Below are positions 33,021 to 41,473 of a DNA stretch of 58,609 nt, piece by piece. This DNA comes from Saprospiraceae bacterium. GTDB taxonomy: Bacteria; Bacteroidota; Bacteroidia; Chitinophagales; Saprospiraceae. The notes below the pieces were generated by a model that saw nothing but the letters and a program-made list of their open reading frames with translations, was not told where the DNA came from and did not search any database. Each line of letters opens with the position of its first letter. The first letter of the stretch is position 1. The stretch lies in contig JABSSL010000026.1 in assembly GCA_013214355.1 (NCBI GenBank), positions 1 through 58,609 on the forward strand, in the 5' to 3' direction. The translations under genes and the position numbers were made by a program.

Positions 33021-33866
33021 CTAATTGTGTCCTTCCAACTCCTCATAGTTTTTCAAACTAATAATTTTCCAGGCCTCTAGGACTTGGACAACGGTAGCTT
33101 CTCTTCTGGAAGCAATGGCAACTAATGCCCCCGGTGTATCCTTTGGGAAGATACTTCCATCATAGTACTCAGCCGGCTCATCAGAATTTGTAACCATATA
33201 GGAGCGGGAAGAATTGGACCAGACCTCAAACCCAAGTCCATAGTCCTTGCAAAGGAGATGTAACTTGTCAAGGTCAGCAGAGTCAGCATCCGGAAGAATA
33301 CAAGAATAGGTGAAGTAGGTCGAGCGTTTCAATAATCCAAGCTCGTCGTAAACCGGTACTTTTCGACCATTGGAAATCGTGTAACCCGTTATCTCCTTAT
33401 CAAATAACACTCTATCCTTGTATTTATAATCGGACTTCGGGTGAGGCACGTTCAAGATGGTGGCACTTGCAGGGCTATCGATTTGCACGAGCAGAATTTC
33501 AAATTGCTTATCGTAGCTGATTCGGAGGCAGGACAAAGGCCATTTTTTCGACGCTAAGCCAAACTTCTTCCATACCCTTCTAGCGATACGGGGCCTGTTG
33601 AGTGCCGTGGCCGCGATGCCCATGTTCCACCAACACTCCCGATCTGTAGGATCCAAGGCAATGGCCTTTTTGTTGTAGTGTAAAGCGGGTTTCCATTCCC
33701 ATCGGTTTTTATAGAAATGTCCGAGACGAACGTAAGGAGGGGACCAGTCTGGAGCTAGCTTTATCACTTTCTTATACAGCTTCACCGCATGATAGGGGTC
33801 ATTATTTGCCTCATACAAACATGCGGCATCATAAAGTTCCTTAATATGTTCAGATGGAAACTGCAT
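33021..33866 (-). CDS. TPR-containing protein of unknown function
   Basis: A 281-residue protein without a signal peptide. Residues about 8-110 are three tetratricopeptide units (ELYDAACLYEANNDPYHAVKLYKKVIKLAPD, read as repeats ending KLAPDWSPPYVRLGHFY and ALDPTDRECWWNMG). The C-terminal 170 residues are a mixed alpha/beta domain with WGFEVWSNSSRSYMV-like segments and a run of charged residues; I do not recognise it. Many Bacteroidota proteins have this TPR-plus-C-terminal design, and it may be a DUF in databases. It stands alone between two convergent or unrelated genes. Confidence 0.6.
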   Translation of the reverse strand: MQFPSEHIKELYDAACLYEANNDPYHAVKLYKKVIKLAPDWSPPYVRLGHFYKNRWEWKPALHYNKKAIALDPTDRECWWNMGIAATALNRPRIARRVWKKFGLASKKWPLSCLRISYDKQFEILLVQIDSPASATILNVPHPKSDYKYKDRVLFDKEITGYTISNGRKVPVYDELGLLKRSTYFTYSCILPDADSADLDKLHLLCKDYGLGFEVWSNSSRSYMVTNSDEPAEYYDGSIFPKDTPGALVAIASRREATVVQVLEAWKIISLKNYEELEGHN

Positions 33867-33903
33867 GGCTACAAATATAGGGAGTTTTGTGTTCCAATGC
33901 GAG

Positions 33904-34980
33904 CTACTTAAGCTTAGCTCGAACGTATTGATTTGGCCATTGAAAATCCTTTTCGTGGACGATCTTGGCGGCTTGATAAGGGAAATATGGATTTCGGAGC
34001 AGTTCCCGCGCTATAAAGATTAAGTCTGCTTGCCCACTCCGAATAATCGTTTCAGCTTGTTCTGCTGAGGTAATCATACCGACTGCCCCGGTCATTACAT
34101 CTGCTTCTTTTTTGATACGCTCTGCAAAAGAAAGCTGGTACCCTGCTCCTACCTTGATCTTTTGTTCAGGATGCACGCCGGCGGATGAGGTGTCAATCAC
34201 ATCTACTCCTACTTCTTTCAATTGATGCGCTAACCGGATAGAGTCCTCGATGGTCCAAGACGCGCGATCTGGCATCCAATCATCAGCAGAGATGCGGACA
34301 AACAAAGGGAACTCTTCTGGCCAGACATCCCGAAGATCAGCGGAAATTTCAAGCAGGAGGCGAGTCCTATTTTCAAAAGAACCTCCATATTCATCTGTAC
34401 GTTGATTGGATACAGGAGAAAGAAAAGAATGTAATAGGTAGCCATGGGCAGCGTGAATCTCAACGATTTGAAAACCTGCTTGTAAGGCGCGCTTGGCGGC
34501 CTGGCGAAAGTCAGCTTTTAACTGCTGGATATTACTCAAGTCCATGGCATGAGGAGCGGGTTCGTGCGCATGAAAAGGAATGGCACTGGGCCCGATTGGC
34601 TGCCACGCTACGTCCTGATCTTCGATGGCTCCACCTCCTTCCCAGGGAGTCATGCGGCTAGCCTTCCGCCCCGCATGGGCCAGCTGAATAGCAGGTATAG
34701 CGCCTTGTGTTTTTAGGAAACGAGTAATGCGTTCAAGGCCTTCTATTTGTTCATCTTTCCAGATTCCTAAATCAGCATAGGAAATTCTTCCTTCGGGTGC
34801 AACCGCAGTAGCTTCCGTAAAAACAATGCCCGCACCACCCACTGCACGTGTACCTAAATGCACCAGATGCCAATCCGTAGCAAAGCCATCTTCACTAGAA
34901 TATTGGCACATGGGGGATACGACAATTCGGTTCTTAGCGGTGAGCGATCGAAGCTTCAAATCTTTAAATAAAAAAGACAT
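33904..34980 (-). CDS. NADH:flavin oxidoreductase / NADPH dehydrogenase (old yellow enzyme, YqjM/NamA type)
   Basis: About 358 residues when started at MSFLFKDLKLRS (ATG at 34980); an earlier in-frame ATG at 35013 adds eleven hydrophobic residues that do not belong to the family. It is an FMN-dependent TIM barrel. Conserved parts are SPMCQYSSEDG, HLGTRAVGGAGIV, QLAHAGRKAS, EIHAAHGYLLHSFLSPVSNQRTDEYGG (key histidines in HAAHGYL) and VGMITSAEQAE. The CQYS cysteine marks the YqjM-like class of ene-reductases, which reduce activated double bonds with NADPH. The physiological substrate is unknown; oxidative or electrophile stress is the usual setting. Confidence 0.92.
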   Translation of the reverse strand: MSFLFKDLKLRSLTAKNRIVVSPMCQYSSEDGFATDWHLVHLGTRAVGGAGIVFTEATAVAPEGRISYADLGIWKDEQIEGLERITRFLKTQGAIPAIQLAHAGRKASRMTPWEGGGAIEDQDVAWQPIGPSAIPFHAHEPAPHAMDLSNIQQLKADFRQAAKRALQAGFQIVEIHAAHGYLLHSFLSPVSNQRTDEYGGSFENRTRLLLEISADLRDVWPEEFPLFVRISADDWMPDRASWTIEDSIRLAHQLKEVGVDVIDTSSAGVHPEQKIKVGAGYQLSFAERIKKEADVMTGAVGMITSAEQAETIIRSGQADLIFIARELLRNPYFPYQAAKIVHEKDFQWPNQYVRAKLK

Positions 34981-35156
34981 AGTAAGTAAGGTAGTTGAAG
35001 ATAAAACGAACAAGAATTAGTGCTGATAAGCCGTTGTCCGATTTAAGCATAACAGCCTAGCCGGAGACAAAGTTTGTATATCTAAGGAAGAGTCCATGAA
35101 AAAGTAGAATTATGCCCAAAAGCCCTTTCGCCCGTTATTCTGTATCTACTTGTTCA

Positions 35157-35186
35157 CCCGTTCAGCATTTGTTTCTTCCCGTTCGG
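35157..35186 (+). promoter_or_regulatory. Tandem LytTR-like binding boxes upstream of the YceI/LytS/LytTR operon
   Basis: CCCGTTCAG (35157-35165) and CCCGTTCGG (35178-35186) are direct repeats with 21 bp from start to start and a 12-bp gap, which is the published LytTR geometry and close to its [TA][AC][CA]GTTN[AG][TG] nonamer, differing only at base one. A third CCCGTT occurs at 35131. The second box is part of an inverted repeat TTCCCG-TT-CGGGAA (35176-35189). They lie about 52 bp upstream of the first gene of an operon that encodes a LytTR regulator, so autoregulation is likely. Confidence 0.5.
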
Positions 35187-35237
35187 GAATCATTTTTTGA
35201 CTATTTTCGGATATCTTTTTAACCTCGCATCAAAAAA

Positions 35238-35795
35238 ATGGACTACAAAAGCTGCCTATTGATTGTAGTTACCCTACTGACCACAATGAATCTCAGTTCC
35301 CAGATCCGTTATGCGACAGATAATGGGCGGATTCAATTTAAGTCTGATGCACCACTTGAGTTGATCCAAGCTGTTTCAAACGAAATGCGAGGCATTATCG
35401 ATACTGAACAAAGAACCTTCGCATTTTCTGTAGAAATGAGGAGTTTTCAAGGCTTCAATAGTCCATTGCAACGCGTACATTTCAACGAAAACTATTTGGA
35501 GACTAATAGGTATCCCAAAGCTACCTTTAGTGGTAAGATTATAGAAACGATTGATTGGAATAAGGAGGGCACCTATGAGGTACGCAGTAAGGGAAAACTT
35601 ATCGTACATGGCTTGGAGCAAGAGCGAATCATCCGCGGTACGATCAAAATCGCTAATGGTATGATTCAACTTCGTTCCGCTTTTACGGTTTTATTGGACG
35701 AACACCAGATTAGTATTCCCAAAATTATGTTTCAAAAAATTTCGGAAGAGATAGAAGTCATCATTGAGGCCAACCTTGAAAAACAAAGCCTGTGA
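35238..35795 (+). CDS. YceI-like secreted protein
   Basis: A 185-residue secreted protein with a signal peptide (MDYKSCLLIVV ... NLSSQ) and a YceI-like lipocalin/jellyroll fold: RIQFKSDAPLELIQA, FAFSVEMRSFQGFNSPLQRVHFNENYLET with the typical RVHFNENYLET, YPKATFSG, and a C-terminal amphipathic beta sheet. YceI proteins bind isoprenoid or lipid molecules in the periplasm. It is the first gene of an operon and overlaps the start of the downstream propeller kinase by four bases (GTGA). The pairing with a LytS kinase suggests it may bring or bind a ligand that the kinase senses; that is inference. Confidence 0.75.
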   Translation: MDYKSCLLIVVTLLTTMNLSSQIRYATDNGRIQFKSDAPLELIQAVSNEMRGIIDTEQRTFAFSVEMRSFQGFNSPLQRVHFNENYLETNRYPKATFSGKIIETIDWNKEGTYEVRSKGKLIVHGLEQERIIRGTIKIANGMIQLRSAFTVLLDEHQISIPKIMFQKISEEIEVIIEANLEKQSL

Positions 35796-38671
35796 ATCTA
35801 CTTGTAAAAAGCCTTGTTCTTCTGGTCGGTTGCCTTTGCTTGAGCCCACTTCTAGGACAGCAGCCATTTTTCCGACAGTACGAGCTTCCCGAAGAAATTG
35901 CGGATAGTCGCATGGATATTCTCTATCAAGCCGATGGTGATTTTATTTGGCTAGGAGGGGAGCAAGGCCTTTTGCAATTCGATGGTTCTACTTTTGATCC
36001 TTTCTCACGTATCGATTCTCTTGGTAAGAATAGTGTTTCTTCCATTTTCCGAGATCAAGATCACCAACTCTGGGTGGGATATACCGACGGCCAGATTTTT
36101 CAATTACAAATAGATAACTCCCTACAACTATGGGAACCTGAAGAAGGTCTACCGAAAGTTCCTATTAGTGGATTTTCACAAGACCAGAATGGCATACTCT
36201 GGATCGCCACCTACGGGGAAGGTCTTTATTACTGGAATGGCCAAAGAATGTACAATGTTGGCCTTGACGATGGTCTGAGTGGTCAGGACATCTATAGTAT
36301 GGCTCAAGATCAGGAAGGAAAGATCTGGGTAAGTACTGACAACGGCATCAGCATTTGCTGGTTAGAAGAAGGCAAAAAAAAGATCAAGAACATAGGACGC
36401 CCCGAAGGATTACCGGATGATATTATTCGTTACCTACTACCTGATGCTGCCGGCAACTGTTGGGTGGGGACTTATGAAAAAGGATTTTGTCGTGTAAATG
36501 GTCAAAGCTTACAGGTGGATTTTATCTACCCAAACTGGGAACAGGGAGTGATCAATTGTATCGAATTGGTGGAAGGACAGGCCTTATGGTTAGGCACTAC
36601 CTCACAGGGGCTTTGGCGCTATGATTTCCAAACGGAACACTTACAATCTATTGCCTACAAGCAACTACAAAAAGACAAAATATCCGCCCTACATACAGAT
36701 CATGAAGGAAACCTATGGGTACTAGGCCGAAATGCGGGCCTGCTATCTATGAATTGTCACTTTACACTAATTGATAATCAGCTCCAAAATTTACAGGCTA
36801 TTCACCTAGACAGCAAGGATCGCTTATGGGTTGGAAGCCAGGGCGGATTGTACCAGTGGAATACTGCCAGGCAGGGTGAGGAAGCTTTCGAAAAGATGCT
36901 TAGTGAAAATGTCCTTAGTCTTTTTGAGGACTCCCTCGGTAATCTCTGGGCAGGCACCTTTGGAGGTGGGGTGGTCTTGATCAATTCGGATACCGGGGCA
37001 AGAAGGAGGTTAGATGAAAAAGATGGATTACCGAATGGAAGTATTCTCTCTATTGACGGGGTAGGTAATCAAATCTGGCTAGCTACCTTGGGTGGGGTGG
37101 TGGAGCTACATGGTCAAAAGGACCCTATGCAGGAACTGGATTTCACTATCAAGATGCTGGATTATGAAAGTGCATTGGGAACGAACTTCATCTACAAGGT
37201 ATTCGTAGATCAAAAAGGCAGGACTTGGTTTGGAACTGATGGTAAAGGAATCTCTGTGTTGGAGGATGGGAAGCTCAGCAGCTATCAAGAAACGGGTGTA
37301 GATGCGATCCGATCCGTCTATTCCATCACCGAGGATGCTGCCGGTAAGATATGGTTCAGCACGCTTCGCAACGGTATTTATAGCTTTGATGGAAAAGATT
37401 TCAAGCATTTTGGGAAAGCGGAGGGCCTCCGAAATCTGAGTATTAGAGGACTAGTCAAAGATCAGAATGGCCGTATCCTAATCTTGCATCCAGGAGGTAT
37501 TGATCGGTTGGATCCTCAGACGGGAAGATTGACCTATTTTGGCAAAAGTGTAGGTATTGGAGATATAGATCCTAACCTCAACACCTATGCACTTGATCAC
37601 CGAGGAGATATCTGGATTGGCAGCAATAATCGTATTATAAAATATACGGCTCTTTCCCATTCAATAACTCAAACTCCAACTACCAGCTTAAAAAGAGTGG
37701 CGGTAAACTTTACCCAGCTTGCCCGTTCTACCACCCCTTGTCTGACTTACGATCAGAACAACCTCATTTTCGAATATGTGGGACTCTGGTATACGGATCC
37801 GGATGCCGTCCGCTATCGATACAAATTAGAGGGATACAATCAGGACTGGGTCTACTCAAAAGATAATCAAGCCACTTTCCCAAGTCTGCCACACGGGAAT
37901 TACACGTTCAAAGTATCCTCAAGTGAAAACGGGGTTTTTCTGGAAGATAACACCCTGACCTATGACTTCATCATCACTTCTCCCATCTGGAAAAGGCCTT
38001 GGTTCATCCTACTAGGAATCATCTTAGCGGTAGGCTCAATCTACAGCTGGATGCGAAGTAGAGAGCGCAGAATGCAAAGAGAAGCTTCTTTGGTAAAAGA
38101 AAAACTGGAGAGCCAATTCGAAACTTTAAAAAGTCAGATCAATCCTCATTTCCTATTCAACAACTTCAACACACTGATTACTATCATTGAGGAAAACCCA
38201 ACGATCGCAGTTGAATATGTTGAGAAACTATCTGATTTCTACAGAAGCATTCTGCAATACAGAGAGCACCAAACCATTCCGCTAAATGAAGAATTGAAAA
38301 TTGTAAATGACTACGTCTTTTTGCTGAAGAAGCGGTTTGGAGAGAACTTCAAAATGAGTATTGAAGTCCAGGATTTCAATAATGCAAATGTAGTGCCCCT
38401 CACTTTACAAATGTTGGTAGAAAACGCCATCAAGCATAATGTGATCAGCAAACATGACCCGCTTACTGTCCGTATTATCCAGGACGACGCAGGTTACATC
38501 ACCATTTGTAACAATCTACAAAAGAAAATCATAGCTGAGCACTCTACTGGCTTTGGGCTAGAAAGTATTGTAAAGAGATATGGGCTACTAACCAATAAAA
38601 AGGTACTGATCCGAGAAGAACGAAACGAATTTAAAGTGAGTATTCCCTTAATGAGCAACCCAAAAGTATGA
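35792..38671 (+). CDS. Propeller-domain LytS-type histidine kinase
   Basis: A 959-residue protein starting with GTG at 35792, overlapping the YceI stop by four bases. After a signal peptide (residues 1-22, ending at LLGQQ), two seven-bladed regulator propellers (about 30-620; blades such as GNLWAGTFGGG, GKIWFSTLRNGIYSFDG and GDIWIGSNN) precede a Y_Y_Y domain (about 640-725). One transmembrane helix (733-753) follows, then a coiled linker and LytS-type kinase with H786 in SQINPHFLFNNF and HATPase motifs (VENAIKHNV, TGFGLESIVKRYG). Compared with HTCS regulators, the DNA-binding part is on the separate LytTR protein encoded next. It probably binds a polymer or envelope ligand in the periplasm. 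Confidence 0.9.
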   Translation: MNLLVKSLVLLVGCLCLSPLLGQQPFFRQYELPEEIADSRMDILYQADGDFIWLGGEQGLLQFDGSTFDPFSRIDSLGKNSVSSIFRDQDHQLWVGYTDGQIFQLQIDNSLQLWEPEEGLPKVPISGFSQDQNGILWIATYGEGLYYWNGQRMYNVGLDDGLSGQDIYSMAQDQEGKIWVSTDNGISICWLEEGKKKIKNIGRPEGLPDDIIRYLLPDAAGNCWVGTYEKGFCRVNGQSLQVDFIYPNWEQGVINCIELVEGQALWLGTTSQGLWRYDFQTEHLQSIAYKQLQKDKISALHTDHEGNLWVLGRNAGLLSMNCHFTLIDNQLQNLQAIHLDSKDRLWVGSQGGLYQWNTARQGEEAFEKMLSENVLSLFEDSLGNLWAGTFGGGVVLINSDTGARRRLDEKDGLPNGSILSIDGVGNQIWLATLGGVVELHGQKDPMQELDFTIKMLDYESALGTNFIYKVFVDQKGRTWFGTDGKGISVLEDGKLSSYQETGVDAIRSVYSITEDAAGKIWFSTLRNGIYSFDGKDFKHFGKAEGLRNLSIRGLVKDQNGRILILHPGGIDRLDPQTGRLTYFGKSVGIGDIDPNLNTYALDHRGDIWIGSNNRIIKYTALSHSITQTPTTSLKRVAVNFTQLARSTTPCLTYDQNNLIFEYVGLWYTDPDAVRYRYKLEGYNQDWVYSKDNQATFPSLPHGNYTFKVSSSENGVFLEDNTLTYDFIITSPIWKRPWFILLGIILAVGSIYSWMRSRERRMQREASLVKEKLESQFETLKSQINPHFLFNNFNTLITIIEENPTIAVEYVEKLSDFYRSILQYREHQTIPLNEELKIVNDYVFLLKKRFGENFKMSIEVQDFNNANVVPLTLQMLVENAIKHNVISKHDPLTVRIIQDDAGYITICNNLQKKIIAEHSTGFGLESIVKRYGLLTNKKVLIREERNEFKVSIPLMSNPKV

Positions 38672-39420
38672 ATGTCTGGATTATAGAAGATGAAGAAGCC
38701 GCAGCCAGAAGGCTTGAAAAACTGGTCACCAGCATCGATCCTTCCATGGTCATTACACGCCGCATGGATAGCATCATTGAAACGCTTACCGCCATTCAGG
38801 AAGGACCTTTACCGGATCTCTTGTTTTTGGATATTCAACTGGCAGATGGACTTAGCTTTGAGATCTTCAACCATACCAAAATTGACAAGCCGATCATCTT
38901 CACTACTGCTTACGATCAGTACGCCATTCAAGCTTTCAAGGTCAACGCCATTGACTATCTGCTAAAGCCCATCAAAAAAATTGAGCTAGAAAGGAGTATC
39001 CAGAAATTCAAAGACTGGACTAATACCGAGACCTTCAATTACGGTAAACTAGCTGAAATCCTCAAAAAAGATAAGCCGTCCCAACGTTTTCTCTTGAAGG
39101 TAGGCCAACGCTTAAGGTTAGTAGATACGGCCGACGCCGCCTACTTCTTCTCCGAAGACAAGATCACTTTTTTGGTAGACTGGAAAGGCCAACGCTTCGC
39201 CTTAGATCAGTCGCTCGAAAAGCTGGAAGAGAGCTTAGATGCTGATCAATTCTTCCGGGTAAATCGTCAGTTCATCATTCACTTGAAGTCGATCGGAGAG
39301 ATGATTGCCTACTCTAAATCTCGAGTAAAAATTCTCTTGGACCCCTCTACCAAGCCTGAAGTAGTCGTGAGTACTGAACGCTCCCCTCATTTTAAGCGCT
39401 GGCTGACGGGAGAACGATAA
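38668..39420 (+). CDS. LytTR-family response regulator
   Basis: A 250-residue receiver-LytTR protein whose start overlaps the kinase stop by four bases (ATGA). The receiver has E7/D8 acidic residues in IIEDEE, phosphoacceptor D55 in LFLDIQLADG, TTAYDQYAI and LLKP. The LytTR domain (about 140-245) has FFRVNRQFIIHLKSI. It is the cognate of the propeller kinase. The tandem boxes at 35157-35186 upstream of this operon are a likely binding site. It closely resembles the other LytTR regulator at 10358-11128, indicating paralogy. Confidence 0.93.
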   Translation: MNVWIIEDEEAAARRLEKLVTSIDPSMVITRRMDSIIETLTAIQEGPLPDLLFLDIQLADGLSFEIFNHTKIDKPIIFTTAYDQYAIQAFKVNAIDYLLKPIKKIELERSIQKFKDWTNTETFNYGKLAEILKKDKPSQRFLLKVGQRLRLVDTADAAYFFSEDKITFLVDWKGQRFALDQSLEKLEESLDADQFFRVNRQFIIHLKSIGEMIAYSKSRVKILLDPSTKPEVVVSTERSPHFKRWLTGER

Positions 39421-39472
39421 TAGCCGAGTAGATGAACTATTGGAGAAATAAGACTTGTCCTTACGCCGGAGC

Positions 39473-39495
39473 CAATGCTCAAATGGAGAGCATTG
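39473..39495. terminator. Hairpin between convergent LytTR and GNAT genes
   Basis: CAATGCTC (39473-39480) and GAGCATTG (39488-39495) form an 8-bp stem with a seven-base loop, in the 77-bp gap of convergent genes. There is no T-run on either strand. Confidence 0.45.
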
Positions 39496-39497
39496 AC

Positions 39498-39995
39498 TCA
39501 GCTCAAATCCCAAAAGAATCTTTCTTTCGGCTTTGATTCTGCCCCCAACCTTTTGTAAAAGGCGATGGCTCCGTGATTAAAAGTTGGCGTTTGCCATTGA
39601 ATCATCGAGTAGTTCTTCCTTTTGGCGTAGTCTTTTATGGCCTGCATCACCTGCACGCCAAAGCCCTGTCCCCTAAAGTGCTCAGCTAAATACAAACAAT
39701 CCAAGTAGAGATAGAAATCGGCATCCCAGGTGGAAAATTGCCGCATAAAGGTGGCATATCCGATCAACTCCCCTTCAAGTTCCAGCATCCAACAGTAAAT
39801 GCCCAATCCAGGGTTGAACAAGTATTGACTCCAGCGTTCCAGCTTGGCCATTGGATCAAAGGGAGATTGCTCCAAATCGGCATGGGCTTTACAGAATTCC
39901 AATAATGTCGGTAGGTTCTCCCTTTGGATCTTCCGGATAACCAAGCTTTGCTCAAGATCAGCAGGCACACTCCATCTTTGCGCCAGCAGAAGCAT
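39498..39995 (-). CDS. GNAT family N-acetyltransferase
   Basis: About 165 residues. The ATG at 39995 is preferred: GGAAGGA five bases before it is one of the few Shine-Dalgarno-like sites in this window, and the fold begins right after (LVIRKIQRENLPTLLEFC). An ATG further upstream would overlap the rhodanese gene by 90 bp instead of 38. The acetyl-CoA loop is HFRGQGFGVQVMQAI (Q/RxxGxG/A), preceded by the strand FYLYLDCLYLAE and followed by INWQTP-like MIQWQTPTFNHGAIAFYKRLGAE. It would acetylate a small amine or a protein; the substrate is unknown. It is coupled with the rhodanese gene upstream. Confidence 0.85.
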   Translation of the reverse strand: MLLLAQRWSVPADLEQSLVIRKIQRENLPTLLEFCKAHADLEQSPFDPMAKLERWSQYLFNPGLGIYCWMLELEGELIGYATFMRQFSTWDADFYLYLDCLYLAEHFRGQGFGVQVMQAIKDYAKRKNYSMIQWQTPTFNHGAIAFYKRLGAESKPKERFFWDLS

Positions 39996-40350
39996 CCGTT
40001 CCTTCCGTAGCGTAGCCATCAAATTTCCACCATTCAATACCACCAATCAGTTCCTTTACCTTAAATCCAAGCCGAGCCATATTCAGCGCCCCTCTGGTTG
40101 AGGCATTGCACCCGATACCGTCGCAATAGCATACGTAAGTAACTGCTTTATCTAAATGCGCTGTAGCCGCTAGAGTCATTTCGCGATGTGGTAGATTGAT
40201 AGCCATAGGGATGTGCTCTTTCTCAAAACCAAAAGCCTTGCGTGCATCTATGGGAACTACTTTTTCTCCTTTTTCGAGCGCTTCGAATAGGTCAGCAGGA
40301 TCCATTTCAAAGGCCAGTTTACTCTCGTAATACTTAATCTGATCTGTCAT
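39958..40350 (-). CDS. Rhodanese-like domain protein
   Basis: A 130-residue single-domain rhodanese. The active loop is C81-NAST-R86 (CX4R) in YCDGIGCNASTRGALNMARLGF, preceded by VPIDARKAFGFEKEHIPMAINLP. Single-domain rhodaneses carry a persulfide and act in sulfur transfer or as phosphatase-like sensors. The C-terminus (KMECAC) has two more cysteines. It is divergent from a LysR regulator at 40485, with two inverted-repeat operators in the gap, and is translationally coupled to the GNAT gene, so the two probably form one regulon. Confidence 0.88.
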   Translation of the reverse strand: MTDQIKYYESKLAFEMDPADLFEALEKGEKVVPIDARKAFGFEKEHIPMAINLPHREMTLAATAHLDKAVTYVCYCDGIGCNASTRGALNMARLGFKVKELIGGIEWWKFDGYATEGTDASAGAKMECAC

Positions 40351-40374
40351 AATCTAATGTTTTATGGTCTGGAT

Positions 40375-40382
40375 CAAAGATA
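40375..40382 (-). promoter_or_regulatory. -7 element TATCTTTG upstream of the rhodanese gene
   Basis: On the leftward strand TATCTTTG fits the TAnnTTTG consensus, 25 bp before the start codon. A clear -33 TTTG partner is absent, which fits a promoter that needs an activator such as the adjacent LysR protein. Confidence 0.4.
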
Positions 40383-40414
40383 GACACTTGTTAAAGTACT
40401 CCCCATTTTTGAAG

Positions 40415-40452
40415 TTGAAGGCTCTTCAATCTTAGTTGAAAAGATTTCAACT
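40415..40452. promoter_or_regulatory. Two LysR-type operators with 21-bp centre spacing
   Basis: TTGAA-GGCTC-TTCAA (40415-40429) and AGTTGAA-AAGAT-TTCAACT (40434-40452) share the TTGAA-N5-TTCAA dyad, each holding the T-N11-A motif of LysR regulators. The centres are 21 bp apart, two helical turns, on the same DNA face. They lie between the divergent rhodanese and LysR genes. Confidence 0.6.
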
Positions 40453-40484
40453 CGCTTCGTTCGTGAATATTGTACTTTTAGAAT

Positions 40485-41375
40485 ATGGAAATAAAGCATT
40501 TCAGACTGATCAAGACCATTGCAGAGGAAGGGAACATCAGTACTTCCTCAACACGACTGTTTCTTACTAAATCTGCCTTGAGTCACCAACTGCGAGAGCT
40601 AGAAGAACAGCTGGGGTTTAAGGTTTTTCATCGGACTAGAAACCGCTGGCGATTAACGGAAGAGGGAGAAGCTTTGCATAAGCTATCCACTGAAGTATTG
40701 ACTCAAATTGAAAACAGTTTTCAACATATTCAACGGATCCAGGAAGGGGCGAAAGGGACAATTAGGATCAGTACAGAGTGTTATTCATTCTATCAAGGTT
40801 TACCTAGCTTCATCCAGAAGATGGCTGTCCTTTATCCCGATATCTATGTAAATTTGATCTTGGATGCTACCCATCAACCTATTAGCAAGTTACTAGCCAA
40901 TGAGATTGATATGGCGATCGTTACTAGCCGTCCTAGCTCTGATCAACTGTCAAGCATTCCACTATTCGAGGATGAGATTTTTGCTATTCTTCACCAAGAA
41001 CATCCACTCAATAGCCAAGATTTTATTGAGGCGAGTGACTTCAGTGAGGTTCATTTAATTATACATTCCTTTCCGCTGGAGACCGTTTCGGTTTACCAGC
41101 AATTTCTTCAACCGAATCAGATTCATCCCGTTCAAATCTCGGCCATTCCCCTAACAGAAGTTTCACTTGAAATGGTCAAAACCAATATGGGAATAATGTG
41201 TATGCCAAAATGGGCTTTAGCCCCCTTTTTATTACCAACAGAACTTGTCTTCAAGCGTCTAGGACAAACTGGGCTAAAGAGAATGCATTACCTAGTATAT
41301 CGAACAGTTGATCACAGTAAAAAGTACATCCGTGACTTTGCACTAAGTTTTCAGGAGGAGTTTGATGAAAAATAG
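40485..41375 (+). CDS. LysR family transcriptional regulator
   Basis: A 296-residue regulator: N-terminal winged helix (residues 1-60: FRLIKTIAEEGNISTSSTRLFLTKSALSHQLRELEEQLGFKVFHRT) and a LysR substrate-binding domain (90-296) with typical type 2 periplasmic-binding fold segments (GTIRISTECYSFY, IDMAIVTSRP, MGIMCMPKWAL). It is divergently transcribed from the rhodanese/GNAT genes and has a double operator upstream, so it probably controls them and itself. The inducer is unknown; sulfur-related compounds are a guess from the target. Confidence 0.9.
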   Translation: MEIKHFRLIKTIAEEGNISTSSTRLFLTKSALSHQLRELEEQLGFKVFHRTRNRWRLTEEGEALHKLSTEVLTQIENSFQHIQRIQEGAKGTIRISTECYSFYQGLPSFIQKMAVLYPDIYVNLILDATHQPISKLLANEIDMAIVTSRPSSDQLSSIPLFEDEIFAILHQEHPLNSQDFIEASDFSEVHLIIHSFPLETVSVYQQFLQPNQIHPVQISAIPLTEVSLEMVKTNMGIMCMPKWALAPFLLPTELVFKRLGQTGLKRMHYLVYRTVDHSKKYIRDFALSFQEEFDEK

Positions 41376-41420
41376 GCCCTAATTTTGCCTAGAACAGACA
41401 AAGGCTTTTATCCCCACCCC

Positions 41421-41451
41421 TTGACAATTGTAATTAGGAGTACTAACTTTG
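41421..41451 (+). promoter_or_regulatory. Bacteroidota promoter of the MarR gene
   Basis: TTG (41421-41423) and TAACTTTG (41444-41451, fits TAnnTTTG) are separated by 20 bp, matching the -33/-7 promoter of this phylum. The 12-mer ACAATTGTAATT (41424-41435) begins directly after the -33 element, in an ideal place for repression. The start codon follows at 41474. Confidence 0.55.
41424..41435. promoter_or_regulatory. Candidate MarR operator, copy 1
   Basis: ACAATTGTAATT occurs here inside the MarR promoter and again in inverted orientation at 42232-42243 (AATTACAATTGT), 15 bp before the DUF1080 gene. Its core ACAATTGT is a perfect palindrome, as MarR dimers prefer. Confidence 0.5.
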
Positions 41452-41473
41452 TTTTTCACTGATCTGCCTTTGT

